Source: Chalara sp. BL73
Lineage: Eukaryota; Ascomycota; Leotiomycetes; Helotiales
DNA length: 64,000 nucleotides
NCBI GenBank assembly: GCA_918026815.1
Contig: CAKJVC010000187.1
Location: 62,001-126,000, forward strand
Reading direction: 5' to 3'
The position numbers were made by a program, and so were the translations under genes. Under the pieces are notes generated by a model that was not told where the DNA came from, ran no database searches, and saw only the letters and a list, made by a program, of their open reading frames with translations. This document shows, piece after piece, positions 19,063-30,386 of the stretch (within the stretch, counting starts at the first letter, position 1; the number at the start of each line of letters is the position of its first letter).

Positions 19063-21105
19063 CTAGACCATATGTTTACCCAAGGCGTCTCCAAGAATCT
19101 CTGTCAATACCAGCACCTTCTCCTCCTGAAACCGCCTTCCCACAATTTGGACCGCGACATGAGCTCCATCATACAGTTCAGGGTCATCTGAACTCTTGTC
19201 AGCTTTATGGAAATAGAGTTTTGGGCATTGGTGGAGGCTCACATCCCATATGCACCTTTTCATCCTGTGAATTCATCGGTGTATAGCCTTCATCCACAAC
19301 ATCGATATTCTTATCCACCAGCGTGACCGGTAGTATGGACGCAGAGTAATCCAAGAAATTCACCCAGACACTCAATCCTGGCATCACACGATTAGCCCTT
19401 GGTTCCTCAGTCCCTATTGTATGCCTACAACAGACAAAGCCAATCAGCATCCTACTTAAGGGAGATGGCGCGTACCATAGTAATCATACATATCAGGCCG
19501 CGCAGCTGCAAAGGGAGCAAGTGGTGAGATGATTGCTTCAACGGGCCGACCTGTCCCTGTCAATTCAACCGTGCTGTTCCAATACTCCAGATATTCCCGC
19601 TGATACTCGCGCTTCGCAACATTCACAGCGCAGATCTGAGAAGCGGTATATTCTGGCTTCCGTTCTCCATACACGGAGGATATCTGGCTGGCCATAGGCT
19701 CTCCACTGAGTGCAAAGGCTTCATGAATATCCTTCCCTCCATCAAAAAGCCATGTTTTGAACTTAATACTGATCAGTCACTTCTAAAGCAGTTTTGGTGG
19801 ACAACTTACAGCTAATTCGAGGCATCTCTGGTGGGAAGGCGGCTTCCATTCGATGGCCTTGTGTCCTAGCTTTTCGATGGTTTTGACAACAATCTCCATA
19901 GCTCTTCGGACAGGCGGCTGTGGATAGATATTCCCATCGCTTCTCATAATGCCAAATGCTAGCTGCCCGCCTTTTCCGGACTTCGCGATATTCAGAATAG
20001 CTTGCTCCTGCTCATCACGCCACGGTAGCTCGTTGACAAGTGGGTCGTATAGCCATGGTTGCTGGCTAAGTACGCTCTTGGTGACAAGTCTCAGAGCACC
20101 AATAGAGGTAGCTAGCGGCCCTACTACTGAGAGGATAGAATTCTGCCCCTCCATTGAGTTTGCCATACCACTGTACGGCAGCCTATTTGAGTTAGAAATT
20201 TCGTAACCAATGGTTTGAGGACAATATATTGTTGATGGATGTCCCTTACCTGCCTGATGTTGGCCGGAGGCCATACAGGCCATTGAAGGCGGCGGGAACT
20301 TCAAATTCTATTGTTAGCAATGAGAACGGAAAGATTTGTAGTACACGTGATGGTGAAGAACCACTATCGTTTGAAATTGCTCACTTCTGATGCTCCCTCC
20401 GATATCTGTACCAAACCCCAATGGACTGCCTTTGAGGCCTATCAGAGCACCTTCTCCTCCTGAACTGCCACCACAGGCGAGATTTCGATTCTTGGGATTG
20501 AAGGTGTATCCGATGATATTATTCACGGTTTCTCCTGCCATCAGAGTATGCGGGACGCTTGTCTTGCAATACAGCACAGCTCCTAAATTTCGTAACTCTT
20601 TTACCATCTCACTCTCGAAAACTCTCTCCTTTCCTGTGCCTTTCTTGCCCTCAAAGGTTCCAATCCATCCCACGTATCCCATGGTGGTTTCCACGCCTGT
20701 TACATGGAATTGGTCCTTCAAGCTGACTGGCAAGCCATGTAACGGTCCAATAGGTTTCTTATGCTTGGCATAGTAGTCATCGAGCGCTTGGGCATCAGAA
20801 AGGGCAGCATCAAAGAATATCTCATGAAGACAGTTGACCAGCTGATGGGCTAAAGCCGCTCTGTGGCAAAATGCTTCCGCGACATCCCGAGATTTCCATG
20901 TTCCATTAGTTGTCCTTTCAACAATACCAACTGCATCCGTCTCGGTAATGCTAATTTCCTCAGGCGATAAGAACTGCTGTATATATGCTCCCGTGACATC
21001 TCTTTGCTTTGCCGCGGATGGCACCGGAAAGTTCAAGCGCCAATTTTCGGGAATCAAAGCACTGATAGACTCGCGCTTCTCCTTTGCTTGTGCTTGCCAA
21101 TCCAT
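19063..21105 (-). CDS. Amidase signature family hydrolase (acetamidase-like)
   Basis: Six exons: 21105-20385, 20307-20250, 20182-19810, 19761-19476, 19377-19243 and 19187-19063, giving 1698 nt (565 aa), normal for fungal acetamidase/amidase proteins. These enzymes hydrolyse carboxamides to acid and ammonia with a Ser-cisSer-Lys triad. Lys130 is in GLPVSLKDQF, the cis-Ser is in CGGSSGGEGA (214-215), and the nucleophile Ser238 is in GFGTDIGGSIR. The second exon continues as VPAAFNGLYGLRPTSGR, a strongly conserved stretch. Intron 4 (19475-19378, 98 nt) has an alternative acceptor at its middle that would add about 15 residues but breaks the frame, so I used the downstream acceptor, giving DYYGLSVWVNFLDYS. 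There is no signal peptide, so it is likely cytosolic. Convergent placement with the ring-cleaving dioxygenase suggests, but does not show, a shared aromatic amide substrate. Confidence 0.93.
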
Positions 21106-22894
21106 ATTTCCAATAATTGTAAAATTATAGTTTGGTATACTATTGTGGCAAATAGATGGAATGCCTTTGTTTCGTAGCTCTTGTCAAGCACAGGTGTGGG
21201 GTGGGGGGGCTGGTTAACTATTATATGCGGAACATTTCCGACACTGCCCAATCAGTTGAACGAATGAGTGATATTCCTCGAAGTTCAATCAAAAAGTAAG
21301 TTAGAAGACATGGTAACTCGATGTGACGAAATTCTACTTTGCGCTACGAGAAGAGAGCATTTGCCTCACATTAAAATTAATTTTCATCTCGCACGAGACT
21401 GGTTTTTCTTACGGGAAAACTCAAATCAAACAATTAAAAGTAATAATAATGGAACGATAGGGGTTGCGAGGAATTGTGCCTTTTTTTTTTCCAAACCCAC
21501 TCTACTCTTCCTCAAGTTAGCTACTAAGTATTTTTGGGTCTTTTTCCTTTTATGAGCACACACAAAGTCTCCTCGCAGTGTTGCGCGGACCACATATTCT
21601 TTATTTATTGACTTTGTACAAACGTTGACTTTTTTGGTGTAAAACCCTTCTGTAAATCGCAAATTACACAAAAGGACACTCGATTTTTCAGCTACAATTA
21701 CTACAATACTAGTAGTTTTATAAGAAAAACCAACTTTCTAGAACCTATAATTCTTTACAATTTTGCTACATAACCTTAGATAATGGCACAATTGTTACAT
21801 AAATTATACAGTTACTTGACAGTCAGAATTTTGTAAATCAATCAAACGGCATATAGTTTATTTTACGCAATATATGGAAATAACTAAAGTATTTGAGTAT
21901 AAAGCTCTCATATAAAAAACCCCATTTACTTGTATAAAGCTCGAGGCTAGCTGGAGCCCTGGAGTATTATTACTATAACAAACGTATAAGTTGTTTTTTC
22001 GGCCAGTACTAGTCTGTAACGTACGGGGTAGCCTTGGGCCTAGGTAGCTGGGCTTGGGGCTCGTTGGTTGGTATGGTATGTATGAAATAGACTAGACACT
22101 GCTCCTCACGTAGAAGTGGGATGTTACAAGTATAACAAGATAAACTATATTGCTAGACTATGAAGTAAGTTGAGCACGAAGCTCCTAAGCTACGAAACTA
22201 TGAGTACTTATATACTATGGTTGGGTTGGAGTCCCAAGGAGTCATTGGAGTACGAACAGACTCCCCGGACTCCACCTGACTCCGTCACGTGGCTGGTCCC
22301 CCAACCCGGGTCCTGCTGACCGTCGTACATAATACTCCATTACTCAGTGTACTGGTTACCTAGTTGTGCTAGCCCGTCCGTGCTAGCATACTTGACCTAG
22401 ACCTCATAACCGTGCTGGCACGACCGTCCTAGGACGAGTGCTGTCCAGGGACGTCATACCTTCAACATTTTGAGTGCCTCAGGATTCGGTCCGTGACATA
22501 GTCTTTTTTAGTGCTTATTATTCACCGGTACCCGGCTTTAATTTTTACTATTCCTAAGTTTGTACTATAGTCCTTTTGTACTATCAAAATGTTGCAGCGA
22601 ATGCTTCTATGGTACCATCACGTGATTATAATAAGAGACTCGTGTCACGTGATTATTGGAAATAATGTTAGCTTGTTGCGCTCTAAACCCGATTTGTTTG
22701 TTTGTTTTTTAATTTAAATTTTTTTACTTCTACTTCTATTAGATCGGTGGTTAGGAGCGACAAAGTACCCTGATACCTTTTTTCTCACATCACAATGCTT
22801 CTTTTCACTTTTGATTTGCACTTGGAGATAAAACCCCATGACAACTCGGTCTCAGGGCCTGGTCGGCTAGGTGAAGTCGTAGTCAACCTACAGC
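21106..22894. other. Long AT-rich intergenic region, possible element remnants
   Basis: About 1.8 kb with no recognisable coding sequence. The section 21430-21990 is strongly AT-rich with homopolymer runs. The section 22000-22500 has a different, more even composition and may be a decayed mobile element (listed separately). TCACGTGATTAT occurs twice at 22618-22629 and 22645-22656. Confidence 0.5.
22122..22498. mobile_element. Possible solo LTR or decayed retroelement fragment
   Basis: The segment opens with TGTTAC and closes with GTGACA, a near-match to the TG...CA ends of long terminal repeats, is 377 bp long, has a TATATA sequence at its centre-left and differs in composition from the AT-rich flanks. 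I find no target duplication (TGGGA on the left against TAGTC on the right) and no internal retroelement coding, so this is a weak call. Confidence 0.2.
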
Positions 22895-24103
22895 CTATAC
22901 ATTTGAGGTTTCTTGTTTTTCTATAATGCTGTCGGGTCTGGCCCTAATTCTAGCCTGCCAAGCAGATCTAAAAACTGCCCCAGACACAAGGGCGATTCCA
23001 CATAACAACTGAAAAACAGTGAGTACTGAAACCTTCTCAAATGACTTAGCAGAACAAACCTGGTAATTCATTGTTTGTGAAGAATCCAAGACTGGTATGG
23101 TTGAAGCAATAAGGAATCCCAATCCTTGGGCGTAGTTTTTGGCCACTGCGCTAGTAAATCGAACGCACAAAGCTACAAGAAAGCCTCCTATGGTCTGCAG
23201 TATAACGAGAAGCCAGACCAGCGCATGGTATCCGTGAAAAAAGGTCTTTAAATCAGAATGTCTCCGCCAGTGTAAAATTAAGGCAGCAAAAAAACTATAC
23301 CACCCTAGCTGGGCATTCCGAACCATGACAGTACTCGATGACTTCAAGATCATCTCCATGTAGACACCTGCAAATGCCACGCAGCAGCCTGCCATCAACA
23401 TCGCAAGGACTCCGAGGATCGCGTTTGGTGAATTAGGCGATGTAGCTAATGAGACCACTGGCGGCGAAACTGAACCTATTTGGACAAGGACAGTGCCCGT
23501 GGTGATCATAGCCAGGCAGAGCCATTGATCCGGCCCGAATTTCTGTTTCATGAGAAGCGCGCTGAAGATAGGAGTAATGATGATCTTGAGTTGTGACAGC
23601 ATCAAATACGGAAGAAGGTCGAGGTTGTACGCCCCGACAGTCTGACACGTCATTGCCAGGGTGTAAAGTATGGCGGGCACGGTAGCTTTGTGATGGCCAT
23701 TGCGAACAGTACTCAGGAAAGAAGGAGAGGGTGATGGTGTTGTTGCAAGCAGCAATTCCACGCTAACCCAAATAGATGAGATAGCAAGCTTGAGGGCTTC
23801 TGATAGAACAATAGTACTACTAGGCTCATATCTTGAATCGCTGTTGGCCGACCAGGATTGCAACATATGTTGGAGCTGGGAGATTTCAGTTTTGAATTTT
23901 TGATAAACTAAAGCGGGATGTGGAACTCGACATACTGTCATCGAAGCCGCATTTTGTAGAACCAACTGTGATGTAGATAGTGTATCAGCTGAAGGGAGTC
24001 TGGACACTGGCCTAAGTATACTGACCGAACCTAACCCCGCCACCACAGCTATTCTGGCTCGGCTCATTCCCGGCCTTCCAAGGGTCGCTTGATTTCTGAT
24101 CAA
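22895..24103 (-). CDS. Nucleotide-sugar transporter (UDP-galactose/CMP-sialate transporter type)
   Basis: A 402-codon open frame with about nine or ten hydrophobic segments and the family pattern LSEALKLAIS, NLDLLPYLMLSQLKIIITPIFSALLMKQKF, AGVYMEMILKSS and QGLGFLIAS. Family members exchange nucleotide sugars for nucleoside monophosphates across the Golgi membrane to feed glycosylation. Two stretches inside the frame look like introns with lengths divisible by three and no stops. One is 23935-23876 (60 nt, GTATGT to CCCAG), covering a non-family insert after NAASMT. The other is 23059-23009 (51 nt, GTTTGT to TTTCAG) between MNYQ and LLCGIALVSG. Removing both gives 365 aa and a better fit to the family. 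The N-terminal 40 residues are unusual, and the true start could be at MSRARIAVV (residue 13). Confidence 0.85.
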   Translation of the reverse strand: MIRNQATLGRPGMSRARIAVVAGLGSVSILRPVSRLPSADTLSTSQLVLQNAASMTVCRVPHPALVYQKFKTEISQLQHMLQSWSANSDSRYEPSSTIVLSEALKLAISSIWVSVELLLATTPSPSPSFLSTVRNGHHKATVPAILYTLAMTCQTVGAYNLDLLPYLMLSQLKIIITPIFSALLMKQKFGPDQWLCLAMITTGTVLVQIGSVSPPVVSLATSPNSPNAILGVLAMLMAGCCVAFAGVYMEMILKSSSTVMVRNAQLGWYSFFAALILHWRRHSDLKTFFHGYHALVWLLVILQTIGGFLVALCVRFTSAVAKNYAQGLGFLIASTIPVLDSSQTMNYQVCSAKSFEKVSVLTVFQLLCGIALVSGAVFRSAWQARIRARPDSIIEKQETSNV

Positions 24104-25297
24104 TATCGTAACTCCTTAGCTGTTCTTTCCCTTTGAAGGAAATGGCTTCGCTGGCTACAATGCTACATGTTCATCCGGCTTTGGTATTTAGAGGATTGCA
24201 ATTGATTTATGCATCGATAGCGCGTCCTAGTACTTGCGCGGAATGGCATTCCGTTTTAGCCTAAGAAATACAAAGTACAGTTATAACTGCGTCCATTTGT
24301 GCTAACACACTAAAAGTCACGGCATGCCGCTTTAATTACGCTAGGCGCAGGGAGGTTTGTTAATATTATAGAGTAATTTTACAACATAGTAATTTTACAA
24401 TACACCACTTATATTAAATAATAGCTTTAAAAAATATTTTTTATTTAGATTTAATAAATTTAAGTTTAGTTGAATTGTTTTATTGTATATTTATATATTT
24501 ATATATGTTTAATAATAAAATTTGGTTACAAAGATTAATCTTTACCTTTTCTACTAGTCCCGAACCTCCTATTTATACGCTGCGTACCCTCTGGCCTTAA
24601 AGCTTCCACTGAACCCTCTTATTACCTCTTAGCATGTGACATTCCTGCACTTGACAATTTTAAACAAAATCGAATTTAATGCATTTTTGTTTGGTATAGC
24701 AGCAAGAAAAATTCTAAATATAAATGAACTTATATGTGACTGTCACTTAACTATTTAAACAAAGTAACTAGTGGAGAATAATGGAGACGCTAATGGTCGC
24801 TGTTTCAATTGAACTCGAAATACGAGCTGTACTGCCTTCTTCCAGCGAATGCCGAGTGATCCATTTCGCACTTAATTGAAGGATACTATAGAGGGGTGCA
24901 AAAAGTTTGCGCTTTACTGTAAACCCTTTATAATTTTATTCTTATAGGATAATTCAAGAGAATTTTATCTAATTGTGGCTTCAATTAATAGGTTAGGCTG
25001 AAGGTTTTACATTTCTAACTTTCTATCAAGAACAATTAAATTATCATGAATCGAAGATCTCGTGATTATTAGCGTCAGCTTTGAAGCCGCTAAGCCTCGC
25101 ATTTTTTGACGCTTGTCCCGTATACATCTCCAGAGCATGAACTTATGGCACATGCAATACGAGAAGGGGTCGCGTCCTGTGCCTCCTGTCTTTTTATCTA
25201 CCGTCCATGCTGTTTTTTTGCGGCTGCAACTATATCTTACTCACTGTAACCGTTTTCTTCTCACTCATGCCAAACTCAACAAGATACTGATCCCGAA
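24104..25297. other. Intergenic, with a very AT-rich block
   Basis: About 1.2 kb between divergent genes. The part from about 24360 to 24540 is nearly all A and T. This might be a RIP-mutated repeat or simply promoter DNA. I cannot tell them apart without a genome-wide search. No coding exon or RNA gene is seen. Confidence 0.45.
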
Positions 25298-26491
25298 ATG
25301 TTCCTCTCTTCAAAAAGAGCTATTATCATCGCAGCAAGCACTGTGGCGGTTTTCGTGATCTCACTTGCGGCCACTTACCATGCCACTGTTCAATTCAATT
25401 TCACGGAGCTTTTCCCACAAAGCGCAATTAATCAATCCATACCCGTGATTCCACACGGCCAGAAGCCATTCTGGACGACCGAGCAGGAGGAACCACGATT
25501 TGCTTATGTTCAATATGCCACAGACTTAGATTATCTGTGCAATACGGTAAGTGTGCAGCAATCGACAAACTGAACGTGACAGCTAAATTTAAGGTTTCTG
25601 ACATCTAGATTATCAATTTTGCGCGTCTGAAAGCTTTTGGGGTTCGTTATGATATGGCACTGATATATCCAAAAAACTGGGATAACAAGGTTAGCTAAGT
25701 CGTGGCAAAAGACAGCGATCGTAGAACTGATATTCATCCATTAGAGTAAAGCACCAAAGGAGTTCGCTGCGATTCAAGCGATTCATTCGAACTATCCACA
25801 CCTCAATCTGCGGCCGTTTGAGATCTTGTCCACGTCTCACGGAGACTCAACCTGGGCAAACAGCCTCACAAAATTCCACGTGTTTGCGCTCACCGAATTT
25901 ACTCGCGTTCTTGCATTTGACTCGGATTCACTTGTTCTAAATAATATGGATCACTACTTTCTCGCTCCTCTGGCTCCCATCGCCGTACCTCGCGCTTACT
26001 GGCTTAATGAAAGGGATACTTCTGTCAAAGACCAGATTCTCGGATCTCACGTTATGCTCCTTGAACCAAACAAGGGTCGGTATGAGAAGATTGTCCAAGA
26101 AGCTCTGTCTTCTGGTGATTTCGATATGGAAGTGATCAACCATCTTTTCAAGGATTCTGCCATGATTCTGCCTCACCGACGGCTGGCATTGCTAACTGGA
26201 GAGTTTCGTGCTACTGATCACCAAAAGTACCTTGCGGAGGATGAAGATGAGGACTGGAACGCCATGGGCGAGGTATCAAGAGCTTACCTGGTTCACTTCA
26301 GCGACTGGCCATTACCGAAGCCGTGGAAGCCTCACACCTCCAAGCAATGGGAGGAGGTGCAACCAGCTTGTCCAGCAGACGAGGTTGAGCGAGAGGATCG
26401 GCCTAGGTGTGCGGACAGGGTCATGTGGACAGGATTTTACACCGATTACGAGAACGATAAAAATTTACGATGCAGCATACTGGCCAAGTAA
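25298..26491 (+). CDS. Golgi-type glycosyltransferase family 8 protein (Gnt1-like)
   Basis: Three exons (25298-25546, 25609-25689, 25745-26491) give 1077 nt, 358 aa. A short cytoplasmic N-terminus is followed by one hydrophobic segment at about residues 8-25 (IIIAASTVAVFVISLAATY), the type II anchor of Golgi enzymes. The catalytic domain starts at RFAYVQYATDLDYLCNTIINFARLK and contains the metal and sugar-nucleotide DxD motif in LAFDSDSLVL (about 169-172), then LGSHVMLLEP and HFSDWPLPKPW near the C-terminus. GT8 enzymes retain configuration and include glycogenin and yeast Gnt1, an N-acetylglucosaminyltransferase acting on glycans in the Golgi. The overall pattern is nearest the fungal Gnt1-like group. 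Donor and acceptor are not deducible. Confidence 0.92.
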
Positions 26492-28168
26492 GAATTGGGC
26501 TACTTAAAAGAGGGTATCTACAACAAACAGATCTCTGTTAGCTTGATTGAGGCCACACGACTTGCTGTTCTCGCCTCTATCTTTATTCTTGGCGCCAACC
26601 ATCAACAAAGCTTCAATGAAATGGTTTTGATTGATCATCAGCAAAAAGAACCACAGACATATAACATAAGGGGAGTTCTTCTCCAACTGCAGCCGCGGCA
26701 GCTCGGATCACGAATTCAGTAATCCGTTCTCTGAATCCCGAAGCCGAGATTGGACTGGACGTTGTAATGCCGCCTTCAAGTACTTCGAAGTACTCTATTT
26801 CTGATCATCGCCAATCCCCGCACCTAGAAAGTAGCATGTGGACTCTACCATATATTCCCTCTATGTGTATGGAACCTCCATACAAAAAACTCGCTTATTT
26901 AAAGTTGGGTTTTAGGTCCCGGCCAGCTTCGAGATATTTTGGACAACTGTTGGGACTATCTTAGGAACGCCGTGTATATCGCAGCTTTCCAGACATATAG
27001 ACGACGCGCCCTGATTTCATGGTATAAGCTTGGACTAAACCATTTCAATCCTTGTTCGTCAAAGCTCTTGAGATTATCCAATTAGCCCGTGAATCGCTTA
27101 AAGACCTGACTTGAATTATTTGTAAGCTGGTTAGGTACCACAGGTGTATTGCTATGTGTAATACTTTGGAACAAGACTACTATTTCTGATTATGGGTCCT
27201 ATATGCTCTTAGTCAACTATAAGACGTCTGAATAGAAGCCATCTAATCATCACGAAATAGCGACGTAAGCAGTAGGCAAGCTTCAAGATGCTGTCTCGTT
27301 CAACTAGCGCAGTCAAGTTCTTCAAACGCAGGATTGCTAACTTCGGGCTTCGGACTTCTGTTTCAAAGAGCTCCGTCAAACCATTGGGAGGAGATCCGTA
27401 AGGGGTTGAAGTCCTTTTTGAGAAACTTCTTCATTGTGCGAGATCTCCGTGATGGATGTTTGTAGCACATTGTAATGTTGAATTACGGGGTCCATGAGAA
27501 GTACTCTGTAGCAATTAAAAGTTGCAGTTATCGCAATCTTGTACGTTGATCACCGCTTTTAAAAGTGCAATCAAATCATACGCTGTAAACAAGAAAGAGT
27601 CAGGTACCCTGAGATAAGTTCTTCGTACAAAAGAAATTGTATCACTTTCGAAAAATGCCAAGCCTTATAGCTGAAGCTCAATTCAAGTCTCCGTAACACA
27701 ATGTTTTAGGCACTGGTCCTCAAAACCTACAGAGCGGCTCAATCGAATGAAAGAAGCATTGAATATCTCAATAAAAGATGGCTACATGTTTCATTTTTGG
27801 AGAGTGCGAATTACAATCGATCAACGAGGTTTGTAGTATAAATTTCTTAGCGAGGCGCGTCGGCATATTGAATCCGCGTCAAAGGCCGGGCCAACTTTTG
27901 TTTACTCCTGACAAACAACGACAACATCAACATTGACAATCCTAAGGACGAGGAACAGCGCTTCACCAACAACCCGGCGACGACGAAGACCAGATTTCGG
28001 AGCTGGCACTTCTTCAAAACCACGGATTCCACTTCTTTTAACAATTTTAATGTCCATATCAAGAAAGTCTGCCCCTCGTTCACCGCCCCTCGCTTCAATA
28101 CGAGCAAATTTACTTGCATCAATTACTCCCCCCACGTTCCTTTGAAATAGTCAAATCACATAGTCATC
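26492..28168. other. Intergenic, upstream of CDK1
   Basis: About 1.7 kb. The last 300 bp before the CDK1 start is a pyrimidine-rich, stop-poor leader in which open frames on both strands overlap. These look like translated 5' UTR. No recognisable gene. Confidence 0.45.
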
Positions 28169-29303
28169 ATGGAGAACTATCAGAAACTCGAGAAGATCGG
28201 AGAAGGTAACCCATTGCCCTAGCAATCGTTACAGCTCGCAAGAATTGCCGCGCAAGGGATCGACACAGTGGCTAATACTTCGTGTTATTAGGGACTTACG
28301 GTGTTGTGTACAAGGCCCGCGATCTCCTCCATTCAGGTCGCATTGTCGCACTCAAGAAGATCCGTCTTGAGGCTGAGGATGAGGGAGTTCCTAGTACAGC
28401 GATTCGCGAAATTTCCCTCCTTAAAGAGATGCAAGATCCCAATATTGTTCGCCTCTTCAACATCGTTCATGCCGATGGCCATAAACTCTACCTTGTCTTC
28501 GAATTCCTCGACTTGGATCTGAAGAAATATATGGAAGCTTTACCAGTTTCAGATGGTGGTCGGGGAAAGGCTCTGCCCGAGGGCTCTGGACCAGACCTGG
28601 GACGACTTGGCTTGGGTGATGCGATGGTCAAAAAGTTCATGAGCCAATTGTGCGAAGGCGTCAGATATTGCCATAGCCACCGGGTCCTGCACCGAGATCT
28701 TAAGCCTCAAAACTTACTTATTGACCGCGAAGGCAACCTCAAGTTAGCAGATTTTGGTTTGGCGCGAGCTTTCGGCGTTCCGTTGCGAACCTACACACAC
28801 GAGGTTGTCACACTCTGGTATCGATCTCCGGAAATTCTCTTGGGTGGTCGCCAATACTCTACTGGTGTTGACATGTGGTCTGTCGGATGCATCTTCGCGG
28901 AAATGTGCACCCGAAAACCTCTTTTCCCAGGTGATTCCGAAATCGACGAGATTTTCAAGATTTTCAGGTATGTGTAATATCACTCGAGCCACATTTTATT
29001 TGCTAATACTTTTGCAGACTTCTAGGTACTCCAACTGAAGCAGAGTGGCCAGGCGTTTCCGACAAGACTTGTTTCCCAGACTTCAAGACTTCGTTTCCAA
29101 AGTGGGTCCGAGATATGAGCATTCCCCTTTGCACAAATCTCGACGACCACGGACTCCACCTCCTCGAAGAAATGCTAGTATACGATCCTGCTGGGCGTAT
29201 TTCTGCCAAGCAAGCGTGCATGCACCCATACTTTGAGGAGGGTAGTTCTGCATACTCTGGCCGTGGTCTCGGTCCTACCTATGTGAAGAATGGTTATCAT
29301 TGA
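28169..29303 (+). CDS. cdc2: Cyclin-dependent kinase 1 (Cdc2/Cdc28/NimX)
   Basis: Three exons (28169-28205, 28292-28967, 29018-29303), 999 nt, 332 aa. It is the master mitotic kinase, active when bound to cyclins. Diagnostic features: the glycine loop GEGTYGVV with the inhibitory sites Thr14/Tyr15, the cyclin-binding PSTAIRE helix at residues 46-52, catalytic [16 protein letters not shown], and the activation-loop Thr in [14 protein letters not shown] Gly/Pro-rich insert of about 27 residues after LKKYMEALP ([16 protein letters not shown]) is typical of filamentous ascomycete homologues and absent from yeast Cdc28. The start is fixed by [13 protein letters not shown] in a 37-nt first exon. 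Confidence 0.98.
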
Positions 29304-30227
29304 AAAAAACGATATTGACGGGCATGTGATTATGATCTGAATGAATGGGATGAGATGAGGGATACCTAGAACAGCTTATAGCATCACTTGCATGGGCTTG
29401 GATAGGTGGGAAGCACAATCATGGGTAAATCATTCAGATGCATGTATGCGGTGCATGCTTTTCTTTATGCTTCTTGCATTTATGGGGAGCATAACTACCT
29501 TCTGTTATTTGTGGCGGCGAAGAAACGGTTGGGAGGGTCGGCGTCATCGGCTGGATTGGTCGGGTGGCATCACACTTCGCTTGTAGTGTATAGAATACCT
29601 TTTCCTTGCGCGCTCTGTAGTGCATTGCATGAATTCTTGTGACTTCCATGTTCTTCTGTTGCTGAATATATCTCATTTTCTATTAGCGTAGATGCGCTCC
29701 CTAATTCGACCACTTTCATTTCCATATATGACGGCTGATTTATGTCTATCCGCATAGTTGCCCCCTGCTCAAACCGTCCAAAAGTTTGCTAATAGGTATC
29801 CCCTCGCCATGGAGACTATTCCCTATGAGCTACCAGTTTAACAACCATTCATGGGGAAATGACGTAGACAAACTGGGAAACCAAAGCGTGTTGTATCTTC
29901 AGGTGTCTTCATTTTGACTCAAGAGCCTTCTTTCTGCTAACTGCAGCACATCCTCTCGCTTCCTATATACCCGAACGCCCCATGCTATGCTATAATATAT
30001 ATACAATCTAAGTCGTTCCATAAATATCCCATAAGCTCCATCATGTCATGTCATATGTATATATGTCCATCCATATACACCTCCCAGCAAATTGTAAATA
30101 TACTCCTCATTGCATGTCATCCAAAATTATATCCCAAGCTTTCATATTCATCTTTTTTTTTCTCCGTCTTTCTGGAGCGGTGGTAAGATCTTCTTTTTTT
30201 TTGTCGTAGATGTTGGTGGTGCGGTGA
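29304..30227. other. Intergenic region
   Basis: About 0.9 kb of 3' flanks of two converging genes. TATATA-rich and short CATGT repeats occur near 30040-30075. No gene seen. Confidence 0.4.
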
Positions 30228-30386
30228 TCAATCGTCAACCAAGCTTCCTCTGCTGTCGCTTCCACTCCCGCTGGAGCTGCCGTCGCCTCTTGCTGCGTGG
30301 ACGAGTCTGTAAATACCGAATGCGATGACGGCGAGAAGGAGGAAGAGAATGATTATGATCACTGCTATCGCGTCGTTTTGCTTCAT
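30228..30386 (-). CDS. 52-residue single-pass membrane miniprotein (hypothetical)
   Basis: A complete small open frame, ATG at 30386 and TGA at 30230-30228, encodes 52 aa: MKQNDAIAV, then an unbroken hydrophobic run of about 20 residues (IIIILFLLLAVIAFGIYRL), then a short basic patch (VHAAR) and a Gly/Ser/Asp tail ending SLVDD. The arrangement suggests a type I or signal-anchored membrane peptide with a flexible tail. I know no named family. An out-of-frame 74-codon frame overlaps it, but its Arg-rich product looks like a shadow. Support is the clean start context, the single well-formed transmembrane segment, and the isolated position in a 2-kb gap between CDK1 and riboflavin kinase. Confidence 0.6.
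   Translation of the reverse strand: MKQNDAIAVIIIILFLLLAVIAFGIYRLVHAARGDGSSSGSGSDSRGSLVDD

Noticed and set aside
322..21105. Secondary-metabolite biosynthetic cluster
   Set aside because: Many tailoring-type oxygenases, but no polyketide, peptide or terpene synthase core and housekeeping genes are interspersed. Catabolic interpretation preferred.
27847..28145. Open frames on both strands just before CDK1
   Set aside because: They fall in the probable 5' UTR, lack motifs and mostly have no ATG start.
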